NCBI GenBank assembly: GCA_963775875.1
Contig: CAVZKP010000015.1
Span: 248,001-312,000 of the forward strand
Length of the DNA stretch: 64,000 bases
Reading direction: 5' to 3'
DNA from: AP-15 sp963775875
GTDB taxonomy: Bacteria; Pseudomonadota; Alphaproteobacteria; ATCC43930; CGMCC-115725
The notes beneath the pieces are model-generated. The model saw only the letters and a program-made list of their open reading frames with translations, had not been told where the DNA came from and did not search any database. How positions within the stretch are numbered: position 1 is the stretch's first letter; every line of letters starts with the position of its first letter. This document shows positions 17,939 to 26,742 of the stretch, piece after piece. The position numbers and the translations under genes were made by a program.

Positions 17939-19626
17939 CGCGAGGCCTCGTCGGGCTTGCCGCGGAGCAGCGCCTCCGGGTGGCGTTCGAGGGTGTCGGC
18001 CAGGACCCGGATCGAGCGCGCGGCGTCCTTCAGCTCGGCCATGGTCCGGGCCAGATCGTTGCTTGCCGCCGGGTCGTTGCCGAGAATCGTCAAGGTCGCG
18101 CGCAGCTGGCTGGCGGCGCCGTCGAGGCGCTCGAGCAGCGGCCCGACCCGCGCATCGGCGACGCGGGTCAGACGCGCGGTGTTGGCCAGGCTCAGGTCGA
18201 GATTGTGCAGCGAGCGCTTGACCTCGGGGCTGGCGACGAGGCTGTCGGCATGGCCGAGCATGGCGCGGATCTGCCCGACCAGCTGGTCCAGCGGCAATGC
18301 GGCAAGCTTGTTCATCAGCTTGCTCGCCGAACGGGTGATCTGCCCGATGCCGCTGCCCTCGACCGTCGGCAGCTCGGGATAAGGCTTGGCCCATACCACC
18401 GGCGCCGGCGCCGCATCGTCGTCAAAGTCGAATTCGATCGCCCGCTGGCCGGTCAGCAGATTGGCGCTGACCAGCTGGGCGCGCAGACCCTTGGCGACCA
18501 GTTGGGCAAACATTTGATTGGTCGCGGCGATCGGGTCCTGTCCGGTCTCGTCGAGGCGTCGGCCGCCCAGCTTGATCCGGTGCGGCGCCACCTCGATCGT
18601 CACCGGTTCCAGGATGGCGTCGGCCGCCGGGTCGTATTCGAGCCGCACCGCGGTGACCTGCCCGATCGGCAGGCCGCGCAGCTCGACCGGGGTGCCGACC
18701 GCGACGCCGCTCACCGCATCCGGAAAGTGCAGGCGGTAGGAGACGTGGACCGGCTCGGCGGCTTCGTCGGCGGCCTTTTCGTCGGCATAGAGCCAGAACC
18801 GCGAATTGGCCGGGCTCGGCGGCCGATCGAGCGATTCATCCGGGGTGTCGAACACGATCCCGCCGGAGAGAATGCTCAGCAACGGAGCGGTGGCGAGCTT
18901 TACCCCCTCGGCGCCGATCGACACGTCCAGCCCCGAGGCGACCCAGAACCGGCTGTCGGGATGGATCAATGCCTGGTGCGGCGCGTAGATGAAGATGTGC
19001 ACGGCGACGGTGCCGTCGCGGTCGGACAGAAGGTGGCCGGTGATCTCGCCGACCTGGACGCCATGGTAATAGACCGGGGCCTGATCGCTGATCTCGGAAA
19101 GCCTTTTGGCGACCAGGGAATAGGTCTGGCCTTCGACCAGCCCTTCCTTGGGCGGCGGGGTTTCCAGACCGTGAAAGGCGTAGGCGCCGGCGGCGCCCTT
19201 GCCCGGCAGCATGCCGATATAGGGGCCGGAGAGAACCGTGGTCAGCCCGGAGATGCCGCTGAGCCCGACGCGCGGCTTGACGATCCAGAATGTGCTGTCG
19301 GTGCGCAGCAATGGTTCGGCGGCGCGGGTCATCGTCGCCGTGACCAGCGCGTGCGAGCGATTTGGGCTGAGGCCGATTTTGCTGACCGTGCCCAGTTCGA
19401 CATCCTTGTAGCGGATCGTGGTGCGGCCCGCCTCGATCCCGTCCGCTGTCTCGAAGCTGATCGTGATCGTCGGCCCGCGTTCGATCAGCGCGCGAAAGCC
19501 GAGCCAGCCGGCGATCACCAGCGCCACCACCGGAACCGCCCACACCCAGGGCAGGCCGGCCCATCGGCTGGGCTCGGGCGCGGGCGGCGCGTCGGGGACC
19601 GGGCCCGACGGGTCCGAGCCGCTCAA
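17935..19626 (-). CDS. pqiB: PqiB-like MCE-domain intermembrane transport protein
   Basis: A 563-residue protein with an N-terminal membrane helix (VWAVPVVALVIAGWLGF) and three MCE domains, beginning about residues 45, 160 and 285 (for example GRTTIRYKDVELGTVSKIGL and GTPVELRGLPIGQVTAV). A long helical C-terminus follows. PqiB hexamers form a tunnel carrying lipids between inner and outer membranes. As deposited, its frame runs straight on from pqiA. Removing one A at 19660-19661 restores a normal PqiA end, with the stop at 19623-19625, and leaves pqiB starting at a TTG (19626) that overlaps that stop. I treat it as a separate gene. Confidence 0.85.
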   Translation of the reverse strand: MSGSDPSGPVPDAPPAPEPSRWAGLPWVWAVPVVALVIAGWLGFRALIERGPTITISFETADGIEAGRTTIRYKDVELGTVSKIGLSPNRSHALVTATMTRAAEPLLRTDSTFWIVKPRVGLSGISGLTTVLSGPYIGMLPGKGAAGAYAFHGLETPPPKEGLVEGQTYSLVAKRLSEISDQAPVYYHGVQVGEITGHLLSDRDGTVAVHIFIYAPHQALIHPDSRFWVASGLDVSIGAEGVKLATAPLLSILSGGIVFDTPDESLDRPPSPANSRFWLYADEKAADEAAEPVHVSYRLHFPDAVSGVAVGTPVELRGLPIGQVTAVRLEYDPAADAILEPVTIEVAPHRIKLGGRRLDETGQDPIAATNQMFAQLVAKGLRAQLVSANLLTGQRAIEFDFDDDAAPAPVVWAKPYPELPTVEGSGIGQITRSASKLMNKLAALPLDQLVGQIRAMLGHADSLVASPEVKRSLHNLDLSLANTARLTRVADARVGPLLERLDGAASQLRATLTILGNDPAASNDLARTMAELKDAARSIRVLADTLERHPEALLRGKPDEASR

Positions 19627-20883
19627 CCCCGCCTCCCCGGCGCTGCCGCGTCCCACATCAAGCCGCGGGTCGAAGGCGCTGACCGCGATCATCGTCAGCA
19701 CCACGACGGCGGCAAAACTCGCGATCCCGGGTCCCGGCTCGATCGCCGTCAGCGTCCCGAACTGGACCAGCGCGGTCACGATCGACACCATAAAGACGTC
19801 GATATTCGACCAGCGGCCGACGAAATCGATAAAGCGATAGAGCGTGGTGCGCTGGCGCAGCCACCGCGGCGAACGCAACCGGATCGCGACCAGAAACCAG
19901 GTGAGGCCGGCGAGCTTCACCCCCGGAATGACGATCGAGGCAACCAGGACAAGAATTGCCAGCGGCCACAATCCGGCCTGCGCCAGATCGCGCACCCCGC
20001 CCAGGATCGTGTAGGTGTCGGTGCGGCCAAAGCGGGTGATCGTCAGCACCGGGAACAGATTTGCCGGCAGATAGAGGATATAGCCGGCGATGGCGAAGGC
20101 GGCGGTGGCGGCGAGACTGCCGGGCCGGCGCGGCATCAGGCCTGCGCCGCAGCGCGGGCAGCGCCGGCGTTCGGCGCCATCGGCGGCACGAACCGCGACG
20201 ACGAGGTCGCATTCGAGGCATAACACCCAGGGTTCCCCCGGCGCCGGCGCATGCTTTTCCCGATCGTCGATGGCGCTCCAGACGCGCTCGCGGCCGAGCA
20301 ATTGCTCGATCACGACCTGCACCAGAACCAGGGCGGCGAGCGCATATCCGCCGATGCCGATCGCGACGCGGGCCAATTGGCCGAGCCGGCTATAGGCGAC
20401 CACGGCGCCGAGCAGATAGACATCGAGCATGCTCCACGGGCGCAGATGGCGGACCAGGCGCCACATCGCGGCGAGCCCGGGCTGCGCCATCGCGCCGTTG
20501 CCGTCGGTCGAGGCGAGCCGGCGCAGGACAATAATGACGAAGGCCAGGGTCAGCGCCGGGACGACGACCGAGATCATCGCCACCAGCGCCCCGACGGCCG
20601 AGATCCCGCCGCCGAACCGGGCCAGCGCCACCGCGCCGCTGGCGATCAGCCCGCTGCGGCGGTCGCCGGCCAGGCTGACATCGAACAATGGAAAGGTGTT
20701 GGCGAGCAGCAGCAGGATTGCGGCGGTGACGGCGAGGGCGAGCGGGTTGGCGAGGCTGACCGAGGACAGCCGCCACAGCTGCGCGCCGCAACGTCGGCAC
20801 AGCAGCCAGCGGCGACGCGGCGGGCCGGCGCAGGCACGATGGATCTGGCCGCAATCGCGGCAGGCGAGAAGAATTTCGGTCAT
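19623..20883 (-). CDS. pqiA: PqiA-like membrane protein (one-base frameshift near its end)
   Basis: The PqiA/LetA family supplies the inner-membrane part of PqiB-type lipid transport. Two zinc-ribbon modules are visible (CRDCGQIH with CRRCGAQL, and CLECDLVV with CPRCGAGL), each before a four-helix membrane block; WSMLDVYLLGAVVA and NIDVFMVSIVTALVQ are family hallmarks. The ATG at 20883 directly before TEILLACRDCG is preferred to a GTG at 20922. The uncorrected frame runs into pqiB. Dropping one base near 19660 gives FDPRLMWDAAAPGRRG and a stop, which matches PqiA C-termini. Corrected length is 419 residues. Confidence 0.88.
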
Positions 20884-20974
20884 GCCCAGGCGAAGCTCAG
20901 TTGCGCGCTCGGTCGCAAACACCCGCCCACCGGGATTGCGTTCCCTAGCCCCGCATCCTATATCTGGCTGGCCG

Positions 20975-21231
20975 GTCTACCGGCTATGGCGATACACGGC
21001 TTATGGAATAAGCGTTGCGGACCCGGGGGCAGTACCCGGCGCCTCCACCACTCCTCCCACTCACTCAGAGGGGGCGAAACAGGCTCGACGCGCGTAGTAA
21101 AGGTAAGATCCGTCGCCCGGCATGATACCACCGATATCGGGTCACAACCTAGCTGCGAACGATAACTTCGCAACAGAGGCGCTCGCGGCCTAACCCTTAA
21201 CGGGGTAACAGCCTAGAGCAATTCGCGGTTC
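20975..21231 (+). ncRNA. ssrA: tmRNA, circularly permuted (alphaproteobacterial two-piece form)
   Basis: tmRNA rescues stalled ribosomes and tags the protein for proteolysis. The acceptor piece comes first and ends CGCCTCCACCA at 21050; after ~19 bases the coding piece starts GGGGGCG at 21070. These ends pair over seven bases with a G-U at position 3, the alanine identity element. The tag frame at 21152-21193 reads AANDNFATEALAA then TAA, close to known alphaproteobacterial tags and ending in the protease signal LAA. The outer boundaries are approximate. The next gene is sspB, whose product delivers tagged proteins to ClpXP. Confidence 0.95.
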
Positions 21232-21259
21232 GAGGGGCACCGGGCAACAGAAGCCCCTC
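21232..21259 (+). terminator. Hairpin at the end of the tmRNA gene
   Basis: GAGGGGC and GCCCCTC can form a 7-bp stem with a 14-base loop just after the tmRNA coding piece and 43 bases before sspB. There is no clear T run, so it may be a processing or weak termination hairpin. Confidence 0.4.
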
Positions 21260-21301
21260 ACTCGCCTCCTTCGTCCACCCCATGCCAGCGAGCCGCCGAG
21301 T

Positions 21302-21781
21302 ATGGCCCAGGACCTCTTCCACTACGACAAGATGGTCGAGACCGCGCTGCGCGGCGTCGCGCGCGAGGCGCTGGCTCGCGCGGCCCGCGACGGGCTGCCT
21401 GGCGACCATCACTTCTATGTCAGCTTTCGCACCGCCGCGCCCGGTGTCGTGCTGCCGCCGCAGCTATTGGCGAAATTCCCCGAAGAGATGACGATCGTGC
21501 TGCAGCACCAGTTCTGGGGGCTGGAAGTCGGCGACGAAGCCTTTTCGGTGTCCTTGAGTTTTGGCGGCAGGCTGGAGCAGCTGACCATCCCATTCGCCGC
21601 GATCGCCGCCTTCTCCGATCCGTCGGTCAAATTCGGCCTGCAATTCGAAATGCCGGCGGCATTGCCGGCCGAGGCGACGCAGACACAGGCGCGTCCCGCC
21701 GCCCTGCCGCCCGCCGAGACCGCCGCCCCGCAGCGGCCGGCCGCCGAAATCGTCACCCTCGATCGGTTCCGCAAACGCTAG
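21302..21781 (+). CDS. sspB: ClpXP adaptor protein SspB (alpha type)
   Basis: A 159-residue protein of the SspB family, which tethers ssrA-tagged substrates to the ClpX unfoldase. Family features are DHHFYVSFRTAAPGVVLPPQL, the FWGLEVGDEAFSVSLSFGG barrel strands and a flexible Ala/Pro/Gln tail that ends in a basic ClpX-binding-like segment (IVTLDRFRKR). The ATG at 21302 fits the usual start. Its place directly after the tmRNA gene links tag and tag reader. The length agrees with alphaproteobacterial SspB. Confidence 0.92.
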   Translation: MAQDLFHYDKMVETALRGVAREALARAARDGLPGDHHFYVSFRTAAPGVVLPPQLLAKFPEEMTIVLQHQFWGLEVGDEAFSVSLSFGGRLEQLTIPFAAIAAFSDPSVKFGLQFEMPAALPAEATQTQARPAALPPAETAAPQRPAAEIVTLDRFRKR

Positions 21782-21858
21782 CGCCCGCTTGACGCAGGCG
21801 CCTAAACGGCGATCCTGCGGCCGAATTCGGCGGCCTACATTCGATTGCGGAGCGACCC

Positions 21859-23466
21859 ATGACCGACCCTGCCTATCACGAGCTGTTTCCGCTCGGCGCC
21901 GATGACGCGCCGTACCGCAAGCTGACCGGCGATCATGTATCGATTGGCCGTTTCGAAGGGCGGGAAATCGTCAAGGTAATGCCCGAGGCGATGACCTTGC
22001 TCGCGGCGCAGGCCTTTGCCGACAGCGCCCATCTGCTGCGTCCGGGCCATCTCGCCTCGTTGCGCGCGATCCTCGACGACCCGGAAGCCTCCACCAACGA
22101 CAAGTTCGTCGCCTTCGACCTGTTGAAAAACGCCAACATCGCCGCCGGCCGCGTGCTGCCGATGTGCCAGGACACCGGCACCGCGATCGTCATGGGCAAG
22201 AAGGGCCAGCAGGTGTGGACCGAGGGCGACGACGCCGCGGCGATCTCGGCCGGCATCCGCCGCACCTACACCGAGACCAATCTGCGCTACAGCCAGGTGG
22301 CGCCGCTGTCGATGTACGAAGAGGTCAACACCGGCGACAATCTGCCGGCCCAGATCGACATCTACGCCGAGCCCGGCGCGGCCTATAAATTCCTGTTCAT
22401 CGCCAAGGGCGGCGGCTCGGCCAATAAGAGTTTCCTCTATCAGCAGACCAAGGCGGTGCTGAACCCGAAATCGCTGATCAAGTTTCTCGACGAGAAGGTG
22501 CGCACCCTGGGCACCGCCGCCTGCCCGCCCTACCATCTGGCGATCGTCATCGGCGGCACCTCGGCCGAGATGAATCTGAAGACGGTCAAGCTCGCGAGCT
22601 GCCGCTATCTCGATTCCTTGCCCGGCGAAGGCAATCGCTACGGGCAGGCCTATCGCGACCGCGGGTTCGAAGCCGAAGTGCTCGAACTGACCCGCGGACT
22701 GGGGATCGGCGCGCAGTTCGGCGGCAAATATTTCTGTCACGACGTGCGGGTGATCCGATTGCCGCGCCACGGCGCCAGCCTGCCGATCGGCATCGGCGTC
22801 TCCTGCTCGGCCGACCGCCAGATCCTCGGCAAGATTACCGCCGAGGGCGTGTTCCTCGAAGAGCTCGAGGCCAACCCGGCGCGCTTCCTGCCCGATATCG
22901 ACGAGTCGGCGCTGGGCGGCGCGGTGGTGCCGATCGATCTCAGCCGGCCGATGGACGAAATCCGCCGCACCCTCTCGCAATACCCGATCAAGACCCGGCT
23001 CAGCCTGACCGGTTCGCTGATCGTCGCCCGCGACATCGCCCATGCCAAATTGCAGGAGCGGCTCGACCGCGGCGAGGGGCTGCCCGACTATCTGAAGAAC
23101 CATCCGGTTTATTACGCCGGCCCGGCCAAGACGCCGCAGGGCTATGCCTCGGGCTCGTTCGGCCCGACCACGGCCGGGCGGATGGACAGCTATGTCGACG
23201 CCTTCATGGCGGCCGGCGGCAGCTTTGTCACCCTCGCCAAAGGCAATCGCGGCGCCGAGGTGCGCGATGCCTGCCGCCGCCATGGCGGGTTTTATCTCGG
23301 CTCGATCGGCGGCCCGGCGGCGCGCCTCGGGCTCGAATGCATCCGCAAGGTCGAGCTTCTCGAATATCCCGAACTGGGGATGGAGGCGGTCTGGCGCATC
23401 GAGGTGGTCGATTTCCCGGCCTTTATCGTTATCGACGACAAGGGCAATGATTTTTTCGCCGCCTGA
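21859..23466 (+). CDS. fumA: Class I fumarate hydratase
   Basis: This 535-residue [4Fe-4S] enzyme interconverts fumarate and malate in the TCA cycle. The three cluster cysteines are seen in LPMCQDTGTA, TAACPPYHLAIVIGG and GVSCSADRQI. Other family landmarks are YEEVNTGDNLPAQID, GGGSANKSFLYQQT and the C-terminal beta-domain region KTPQGYASGSFGPTTAGRMD. It is a single-chain class I enzyme of normal length, oxygen-sensitive in known members. It follows sspB by 77 bases on the same strand and may have its own promoter. Confidence 0.97.
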   Translation: MTDPAYHELFPLGADDAPYRKLTGDHVSIGRFEGREIVKVMPEAMTLLAAQAFADSAHLLRPGHLASLRAILDDPEASTNDKFVAFDLLKNANIAAGRVLPMCQDTGTAIVMGKKGQQVWTEGDDAAAISAGIRRTYTETNLRYSQVAPLSMYEEVNTGDNLPAQIDIYAEPGAAYKFLFIAKGGGSANKSFLYQQTKAVLNPKSLIKFLDEKVRTLGTAACPPYHLAIVIGGTSAEMNLKTVKLASCRYLDSLPGEGNRYGQAYRDRGFEAEVLELTRGLGIGAQFGGKYFCHDVRVIRLPRHGASLPIGIGVSCSADRQILGKITAEGVFLEELEANPARFLPDIDESALGGAVVPIDLSRPMDEIRRTLSQYPIKTRLSLTGSLIVARDIAHAKLQERLDRGEGLPDYLKNHPVYYAGPAKTPQGYASGSFGPTTAGRMDSYVDAFMAAGGSFVTLAKGNRGAEVRDACRRHGGFYLGSIGGPAARLGLECIRKVELLEYPELGMEAVWRIEVVDFPAFIVIDDKGNDFFAA

Positions 23467-23505
23467 GCTGAGCGGTATCGATATCGGGCGGGGTGCGAGG
23501 GCCGG

Positions 23506-24054
23506 TTGGCGCAGGATGGAGGATTGCCGCAAGACGAATTGGTGGCGGCGCTGGTACGCGGCGAAAACGGCGCCTGGCAGGCCTTTGTGCGCCGCTATGC
23601 CGGGCTCGTCGCCGCCGCCGTGCGCGGTGTTGCGCGCGAGCCGGGCGAGGTCGAGGACTTGGCCCAGGAGGTCTTTCTGCGCCTGTGCCGCAATGATTTT
23701 CGCCTGCTGCGCAGCTATGACCCGGCGCGGGCCGGGCTGTCCACCTGGATCACGATTGTCGCCCGCAGCACCGCGCGCGACGCATTGCGCCGGCATCGGC
23801 CGGTCGCCGTGCCGATCGAGGCGGTGCCGGAAGGGTTGCTCGCGGTGGCCCCGGTCGAACTGGTGCGCAAGCTCAAACTGCCGGAGGCGCTATTGTCGCC
23901 GCGTCAGCGTGAAATCATGGCGATGCTCTATGATCGCGACATGGAGGTTGCCGAGATCGCCGCGGCGCTCGGCGTCGACCCGCAAACGGTTCGCAGCACC
24001 CATCACAAGGCAATGATCAAGCTGCGCGCCCATTTCAAGGCCGAAGCGGAATGA
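23506..24054 (+). CDS. ECF-type sigma factor
   Basis: A 182-residue sigma-70-family protein with only regions 2 and 4. Region 2 spans ~20-95 (WQAFVRRYAGLV, EDLAQEVFLRL, LSTWITIVARSTARDALRR). Region 4 spans ~125-178 (LLSPRQREIMAMLYDRDME, VAEIAAALGVDPQTVRSTHH). Such factors direct RNA polymerase to a small stress regulon. The start is uncertain: the frame opens at a TTG and no strong ribosome site was found. An anti-sigma-like gene and a CpxP-like gene follow on the same strand, forming a cassette. No sigma-specific promoter could be identified by eye. Confidence 0.9.
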   Translation: MAQDGGLPQDELVAALVRGENGAWQAFVRRYAGLVAAAVRGVAREPGEVEDLAQEVFLRLCRNDFRLLRSYDPARAGLSTWITIVARSTARDALRRHRPVAVPIEAVPEGLLAVAPVELVRKLKLPEALLSPRQREIMAMLYDRDMEVAEIAAALGVDPQTVRSTHHKAMIKLRAHFKAEAE

Positions 24055-24126
24055 GCGGCCAAACCAAAAGGTTGTGGGGATGTTAGCGGCGCAGCCTGCC
24101 TACATTGGGAGGAAGAGACGGGTGCG

Positions 24127-24690
24127 ATGAGCCGAACCAGCAAACAAGCCGGGAACTCGGAAGAATTCGAGAGGGGCCGCGCCTTGTGGCGACGCTGCCG
24201 GACGAGTGACGCCCCGGCGGACGAGGCCTCGCATTTCCTCGATCTCGCCGGCTTCGCCGACGGGCTGCTCGACGAAGACGAACGCGATCGGGTGGCCGCC
24301 CAGCTCGCCGCCGATCCGGCTGCGGCCGGTGATGTTGCCGCGGCGCGGGCGATCGCCGATGGCGGCGGCGACGCGGCCGCTGGATTGGAGCGCATCATCG
24401 CCCGGGCCAGCGCGCTGGCCGCCGAGCCAAGCTCCGAGCCGGGCCTGGTGCTCCGGTTTCGCGCATTGCCGGCGCGCCGCCGCGTCTTGCAGGGCTTGGC
24501 CCGGTGGGGCAGCCTTGCCGCGGCGATCGTGGTCGCCAGCTGGTTTGGCTTCGCCATGGGCAGCGGCGCGTCGCTCGAACTCAGTCAGCCCGGCCAACCG
24601 AGCCAGGTCGGCAGCGGCGGCGTTCTACCCGAATTGCTCGATCCCTCGACCGGCTTTCTGCGCGATCTCGGCGAAGGCCAGCAGACGTGA
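24127..24690 (+). CDS. Probable anti-sigma factor, membrane-anchored
   Basis: A 187-residue protein. Residues 30-75 (DEASHFLDLAGFADGLLDE and DRVAAQLAADPAAAGDVAAA) resemble the helical sigma-binding domain of anti-sigma factors, though no zinc-finger HxxxCxxC motif is present. One membrane helix (WGSLAAAIVVASWFGFAM) lies near residue 145, with ~35 residues outside. The position directly after an ECF sigma gene supports the role. Its stop overlaps the GTG of the next gene. The function is inferred from domain layout and context only. Confidence 0.75.
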   Translation: MSRTSKQAGNSEEFERGRALWRRCRTSDAPADEASHFLDLAGFADGLLDEDERDRVAAQLAADPAAAGDVAAARAIADGGGDAAAGLERIIARASALAAEPSSEPGLVLRFRALPARRRVLQGLARWGSLAAAIVVASWFGFAMGSGASLELSQPGQPSQVGSGGVLPELLDPSTGFLRDLGEGQQT

Positions 24691-25193
24691 CATTTGCTCA
24701 GGCGGCCGCCGGACAGGGCGCCCGACATCAGCTGCTGCGGGCGGTGCTGGTGCTGTCATTGGCGCTGAACCTGTTCTTTGTGGCTGGCGCGCTGTGGATC
24801 CGCGTTCACGCCCCGCCGCCGCCGCTCAGCTCCGGGCAGCGACTTCACTTTATGGCTGGCGAGCTTGGGCTCGACCCGCAGCAGGGCGCCGCCTTTGAGC
24901 ATTATTCGCAGTCCATGCGCAAACTCCTGCAATCGATGCACGAGGCGGTGCAGCCGTCGATCGCCAATGCCTGGTCGGAGGTGGCCAAGCCCGAGGCGGA
25001 CGAGACCAGAATCATGCAATCGCTCGACCAGGCGGCGCAGACGCGGCGCCGTTTCGTGCACGAGATGACGACCACCACCCTGGCATTCCTGGCGACATTA
25101 TCGCCCGAACAGCGGACCAAGTTCGTCACGCTGATCCATCAGCGGCCGCACCCCTGGTCGCCGCCGCGGGACGATCGCGCCGGCGCCCGATAG
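24687..25193 (+). CDS. Periplasmic sensor of the Spy/CpxP/CnrX type
   Basis: A 168-residue protein with an N-terminal membrane segment (AVLVLSLALNLFFVAGALW), then a helical domain with HFMAGELGLDPQQGAAFEHY and LSPEQRTKFVTLIHQRP, the paired-helix pattern of the Spy/CpxP and heavy-metal-sensor families. Such proteins lie in or face the periplasm and sense metals or misfolded protein, often controlling an ECF sigma through its anti-sigma. It starts at a GTG overlapping the anti-sigma stop (GTGA). It converges with the RND efflux operon; the inducer is unknown. Confidence 0.8.
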   Translation: MTFAQAAAGQGARHQLLRAVLVLSLALNLFFVAGALWIRVHAPPPPLSSGQRLHFMAGELGLDPQQGAAFEHYSQSMRKLLQSMHEAVQPSIANAWSEVAKPEADETRIMQSLDQAAQTRRRFVHEMTTTTLAFLATLSPEQRTKFVTLIHQRPHPWSPPRDDRAGAR

Positions 25194-25217
25194 CCGTCCC
25201 GCCGCCGCGGTTGCGGT

Positions 25218-26742
25218 TCAGCGCCCCTGGGTCGGCAGGATCGGCGGCAGCGGGTTGAAGTTCGAGCGGCGCGGCGTCCTCGATATATCCGCGGTTCGGC
25301 AGCTGCGCGGCGTTCCAGCCGCCGCCCAAAGCCTGGATCAGGCTGGCGCTCGCGGTCAGGCGGTTCTGGCGGATGGTCAGCGCGGTTTCGGCATTGGCGA
25401 GCGCGGTCTGCTCGGCGACGATGACGCTGGTATAAGCGACGGTGCCGGCCAGGTATTGATTGTTGATGATGCGCTGGGCTTCGCGAGCGGCGGCGACGGC
25501 CGCGTCCTGGGCTTTGGCCTGCTCGGCCTCGATCCGCAGTGCGGCGAGCTGATCCTCGACCTGCTGAAACGCGGTCAGCACGGTCTGTCGGTAACTGGCG
25601 AGGTCCTGATCGAAGACTGCGACCGCCGCCTGCACCCGGGCGTTGCGCAGCCCGGCGTCGAATACGGTGTCGATCAGATTGGCGCCGTATGACCAGAATT
25701 CGCCCGTTTTGCTCAGGAGCTTGTCCAATGTTGCGGCCGTTGTGCCGACATCGCCCGACAAGGTAATCGTCGGATAAAACGCGGCGACTTCGATCCCGAT
25801 CGCGGCATTGGCCGCTTTCATCGTCCGTTCGGCGGCGGCGATGTCGGGCCGGCGCTCGAGCAGCGCCGAGGGCAGCCCGGCCGGAATTACCGGCACCGCA
25901 TCGACAAAATCGGTCGGCGCGATCGTCAGCTCGGCCGGCGGCACGCCGATCAGCACCGCGATCGCGTGTTCGAGCTGCGCCCGCATCACCCCGACCGCGA
26001 TCGCCTGGGCCTGGGTGCTCTGCAGCTGGGCTTCGGCCTGCGACACATCCGATTGGGCGGCGGTGCCGGCGGCATACTGGTTGCGGGTGATGCGCAAGGA
26101 TTCGGCGAACGCCGTGGCCGAGTCGTCGAGCAGCCGTTTCAGCTCGTCGGCGACGCGCAATTGCAGATAGTCGCCGGCCAACGTCCCCTGGGCCGAGAGC
26201 CGCGCGTTGGCGAGATCGGCGGCGCTCGCCTGGGCGGTAGCGACATTGGCCTCGACGGTGCGGCGGATCTGGCCCCAGAGATCGGGGGTCCAGCTGGCGG
26301 CAACCGAATCGCTGAAAAAGCTCCCAATTCTGCCGCCGCTGGCGACCAGGAAGGATGACGAGCCCGTGCCGCTCGAGGCGCTGCCGCCGCTGAGCGACCG
26401 CTGTCCCTGAAGGCTCACGGTTGCGGTCGGGAAAAACCCGGCGCGGGCCTCGGCGACGATAAATTGGGCCTCGCGAAATGCCGCTTGGGCAGCTTTGAGG
26501 TTCTGGTTCGAGATGTCGATCCGCTGCTCCAGGCCGTCGAGCACCGGATCGTCGTAGATCGCCCACCAGTCGCCGCGAGCGAGCGCGTCGGCCGGCTGGC
26601 CGACCTTCCAGCCCGGCGGCGCCTTCGCCTCCTTGTATTGCGCCGGCACCAGCGCGGCGGGGCGCCGGTAGTCCGGCCCGACCGTGCACGCCGAGAGAAC
26701 AGCGGCGACGGCGACGGCGCCCTTCAGTAGAGCGGGTTTCAT
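25218..26742 (-). CDS. Outer-membrane efflux lipoprotein (OprM/NodT type, frameshift near end)
   Basis: The TolC-like channel of a tripartite pump. The signal MKPALLKGAVAVAAVLSAC ends in a lipobox, followed by TVGPDYRRPAAL. Two outer-membrane efflux repeats follow, with QNLKAAQAAFREA and LPSALLERRPDIAAAER. As deposited the frame runs to 25126 across the convergent CpxP-like gene. Removing one base near 25263 gives the natural-looking end NFNPLPPILPTQGR and a stop at 25218. The corrected protein is 507 residues. Its start overlaps the upstream pump gene stop, making it the last gene of a four-gene operon. Confidence 0.9.

Noticed and set aside
17935..20883. A genuine PqiA-PqiB fusion protein
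   Set aside because: Removing one base at 19660-19661 restores a natural PqiA end and separate overlapping genes; the window has many such insertions.
21835..23796. A 653-codon minus-strand frame
   Set aside because: It is antisense to class I fumarase, which has all three cluster cysteines; the reverse product has no recognisable domain.
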